Source: an uncultured bacterium (lineage in GTDB: Bacteria > Bacillota > Clostridia > Oscillospirales > Acutalibacteraceae). From it: a stretch of DNA of 6,650 nucleotides. The translations under genes and the position numbers were made by a program. Positions 5,892-6,650 of the stretch are shown here, one piece after another; the first letter of the stretch is position 1, and every line of letters begins with the position of its first letter. The notes beneath the pieces were generated by a model. The model ran no database searches, had not been told where the DNA came from, and was given only the letters and a program-made list of their open reading frames with translations. Location: positions 1-6,650 of the forward strand of contig CAMFFI010000060.1 in assembly GCA_945949625.1 (NCBI GenBank). Direction: 5' to 3'.

Positions 5892-6533
5892 TTAATTAGA
5901 AATTAATCCAAAACGTTCAAATTGGAATCCTGCAGGAATAGCAACAAATTGAGCTTTACCTATAATGTCGTTTTCATCAATAAGACCAACTTGCTCATAG
6001 CGGCTGTCAAGTGAAACAACACGGTTATCGCCCATAACGAAAACCTTACCTTCAGGTATAACAGACGGAATCTCCGTATTACCTTTGATAGTTTCTCCGT
6101 TAATATAATCTTCCTGAAGCACAACGCCGTCAACAACAACCTCGCCTGTTTCGAAATTAATATCAAGCGTTTGACCTTCTGTGGCAATAACGCGCTTAAT
6201 AATAGGCTTTGAATACTCAGCTCCATGGCTGATTACAACAACATCGCCGTCTTTAGGCGTATAGAATAAATCAGTAACTATAACCTTATCGGTGTTCATT
6301 AATGTATTCATCATAGAGTCGCCGTCAACATTAACCATTCTGAAAGCAAAAGTCAAAAGCATTACAACAGCAATAAAAGCAATTAACAAGCAATACATCC
6401 AGTCATAAAGACCTGATGACCATTTTGAGCTGTCGCTCACTTTGATTGTAACTTTTTTATCTTCCGAAATTGTGTTTTCTTCCGGTTCATCATTATTCAA
6501 TTTTTTTAATAATGCGATTTTTTCTTCGTCCAT
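5892..6533 (-). CDS. lepB: Type I signal peptidase, first copy (LepB1)
   Basis: Signal peptidase I that removes signal peptides during Sec/Tat export. The 213 residues form a long charged cytoplasmic tail (about 1-38, rich in D/E/K: MDEEKIALLKKLNNDEPEEN), one membrane segment (about 42-64) and an extracytoplasmic catalytic domain. The Ser/Lys dyad is S73 in VDGDSMMNTL and K113 in IKRVIATEGQ; box E is GDNR (168-171) followed by SLDSR (174-178). Both copies therefore look active. The ATG at 6531-6533 has a GAGGT site at 6539-6543, 5 bases upstream. It is followed after 71 bases by lepB2, with a hairpin/U-tract in the gap. lepB ahead of rbgA and rnhB is the conserved Firmicutes order, so rplS is the expected gene to the right, but it is not in the window. 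Confidence 0.96.
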   Translation of the reverse strand: MDEEKIALLKKLNNDEPEENTISEDKKVTIKVSDSSKWSSGLYDWMYCLLIAFIAVVMLLTFAFRMVNVDGDSMMNTLMNTDKVIVTDLFYTPKDGDVVVISHGAEYSKPIIKRVIATEGQTLDINFETGEVVVDGVVLQEDYINGETIKGNTEIPSVIPEGKVFVMGDNRVVSLDSRYEQVGLIDENDIIGKAQFVAIPAGFQFERFGLISN

Positions 6534-6650
6534 AATTTACCTCATAATACATATTTTTCCCGATGGTTTCAAAGTAGTTACCTATAAAGTAAACAGTCGA
6601 GTGCCTCGACACGCAATTCGTGCAGACAGCTTGTACTGACTGTAACCTTT
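6534..6650 (-). other. lepB1 upstream region, no gene recognised
   Basis: This edge stretch holds the lepB1 ribosome binding site and several short inverted repeats. The outer part (6591-6650) has 29 G/C in 60 bases, richer than its surroundings, and no frame resembles ribosomal protein L19 or any other protein I know. Minus-strand frames either stop quickly or run on without recognisable sequence. It is best read as an intergenic leader, possibly structured. A -35/-10-like pair exists at 6544-6572 but is too close to the start codon. Confidence 0.5.
6584..6610 (-). terminator. Possible short hairpin/U-rich element in the lepB1 leader
   Basis: On the minus strand GTCGAG (6605-6610), a three-base loop and CTCGAC (6596-6601) make a perfect six-pair stem with four G-C pairs. 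It is followed by a T-rich stretch (8 Ts in 12 bases, 6584-6595). It could be a weak terminator of an upstream gene or an attenuator ahead of lepB1. The stem is short and the T-run is interrupted, so the call is tentative. Confidence 0.35.

Noticed and set aside
6544..6572. Promoter-like TTGAAA-17-TATTAT on the minus strand just before lepB1
   Set aside because: Both boxes match well, but initiation would fall around 6537, downstream of the GAGGT site at 6539-6543 and only a few bases before the ATG. The transcript would be leaderless and would lose an otherwise good ribosome binding site, so the match is probably accidental.
6442..6639. Plus-strand 65-codon open frame across the lepB1 start
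   Set aside because: It is the complement of the LepB1 acidic tail plus leader, with no recognisable protein features or start signal.
6591..6650. GC-richer edge segment as a tRNA or the end of rplS
   Set aside because: No T-loop GGTTCGAATCC-like sequence or acceptor pairing is visible, and none of the three minus-strand frames reads like the C-terminus of ribosomal protein L19.

Overview
The window looks like a housekeeping stretch of a low-GC Gram-positive chromosome, most likely an anaerobic Clostridia member of the Oscillospiraceae/Ruminococcaceae type. This rests on AT-rich codon use, strong AGGAGG-type ribosome binding sites, and the gene order lepB - rbgA - rnhB - yraN, which is a familiar Firmicutes neighbourhood usually found behind rplS. 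The assignment is inferred from gene content and style. No rRNA or species marker is present.

All nine supported genes lie on the minus strand, so transcription runs from right to left. In that order: a roughly 115-base leader with GC-richer inverted repeats (6534-6650); two tandem type I signal peptidase genes (6533-5892 and 5820-5257), separated by a hairpin with a U-tract whose loop also carries a promoter -10; the circularly permuted ribosome-assembly GTPase RbgA/YlqF (5247-4369); RNase HII (4367-3759); the UPF0102 protein YraN (3755-3369); an M19 membrane-dipeptidase-family enzyme (3382-2453); threonine synthase (2398-890), with its own well-formed promoter; a calcineurin-like metallophosphoesterase (890-201); and the first 42 codons of trigger factor (126-1), running off the left edge and preceded by another good promoter.

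The genes are packed tightly. There are short overlaps at yraN/dipeptidase (14 bases) and thrC/phosphoesterase (1 base, TAATG), and gaps of 1, 3 and 9 bases between rnhB, yraN, rbgA and lepB2. The sequence suggests at least four transcription entry points: an unseen one to the right, then promoters before lepB2, thrC and tig. Functionally the right half serves protein secretion and ribosome/nucleic-acid maintenance, the middle dipeptide and threonine metabolism, and the left end protein folding.

I found no mobile element, CRISPR array, tRNA/rRNA or defence island, and no convincing undescribed system. The most interesting non-coding structures are the interleaved terminator/promoter between the two lepB genes and a possible terminator/antiterminator arrangement in the lepB1 leader. 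Two start codons (rnhB and lepB2) are best placed downstream of the longest possible reading frame.
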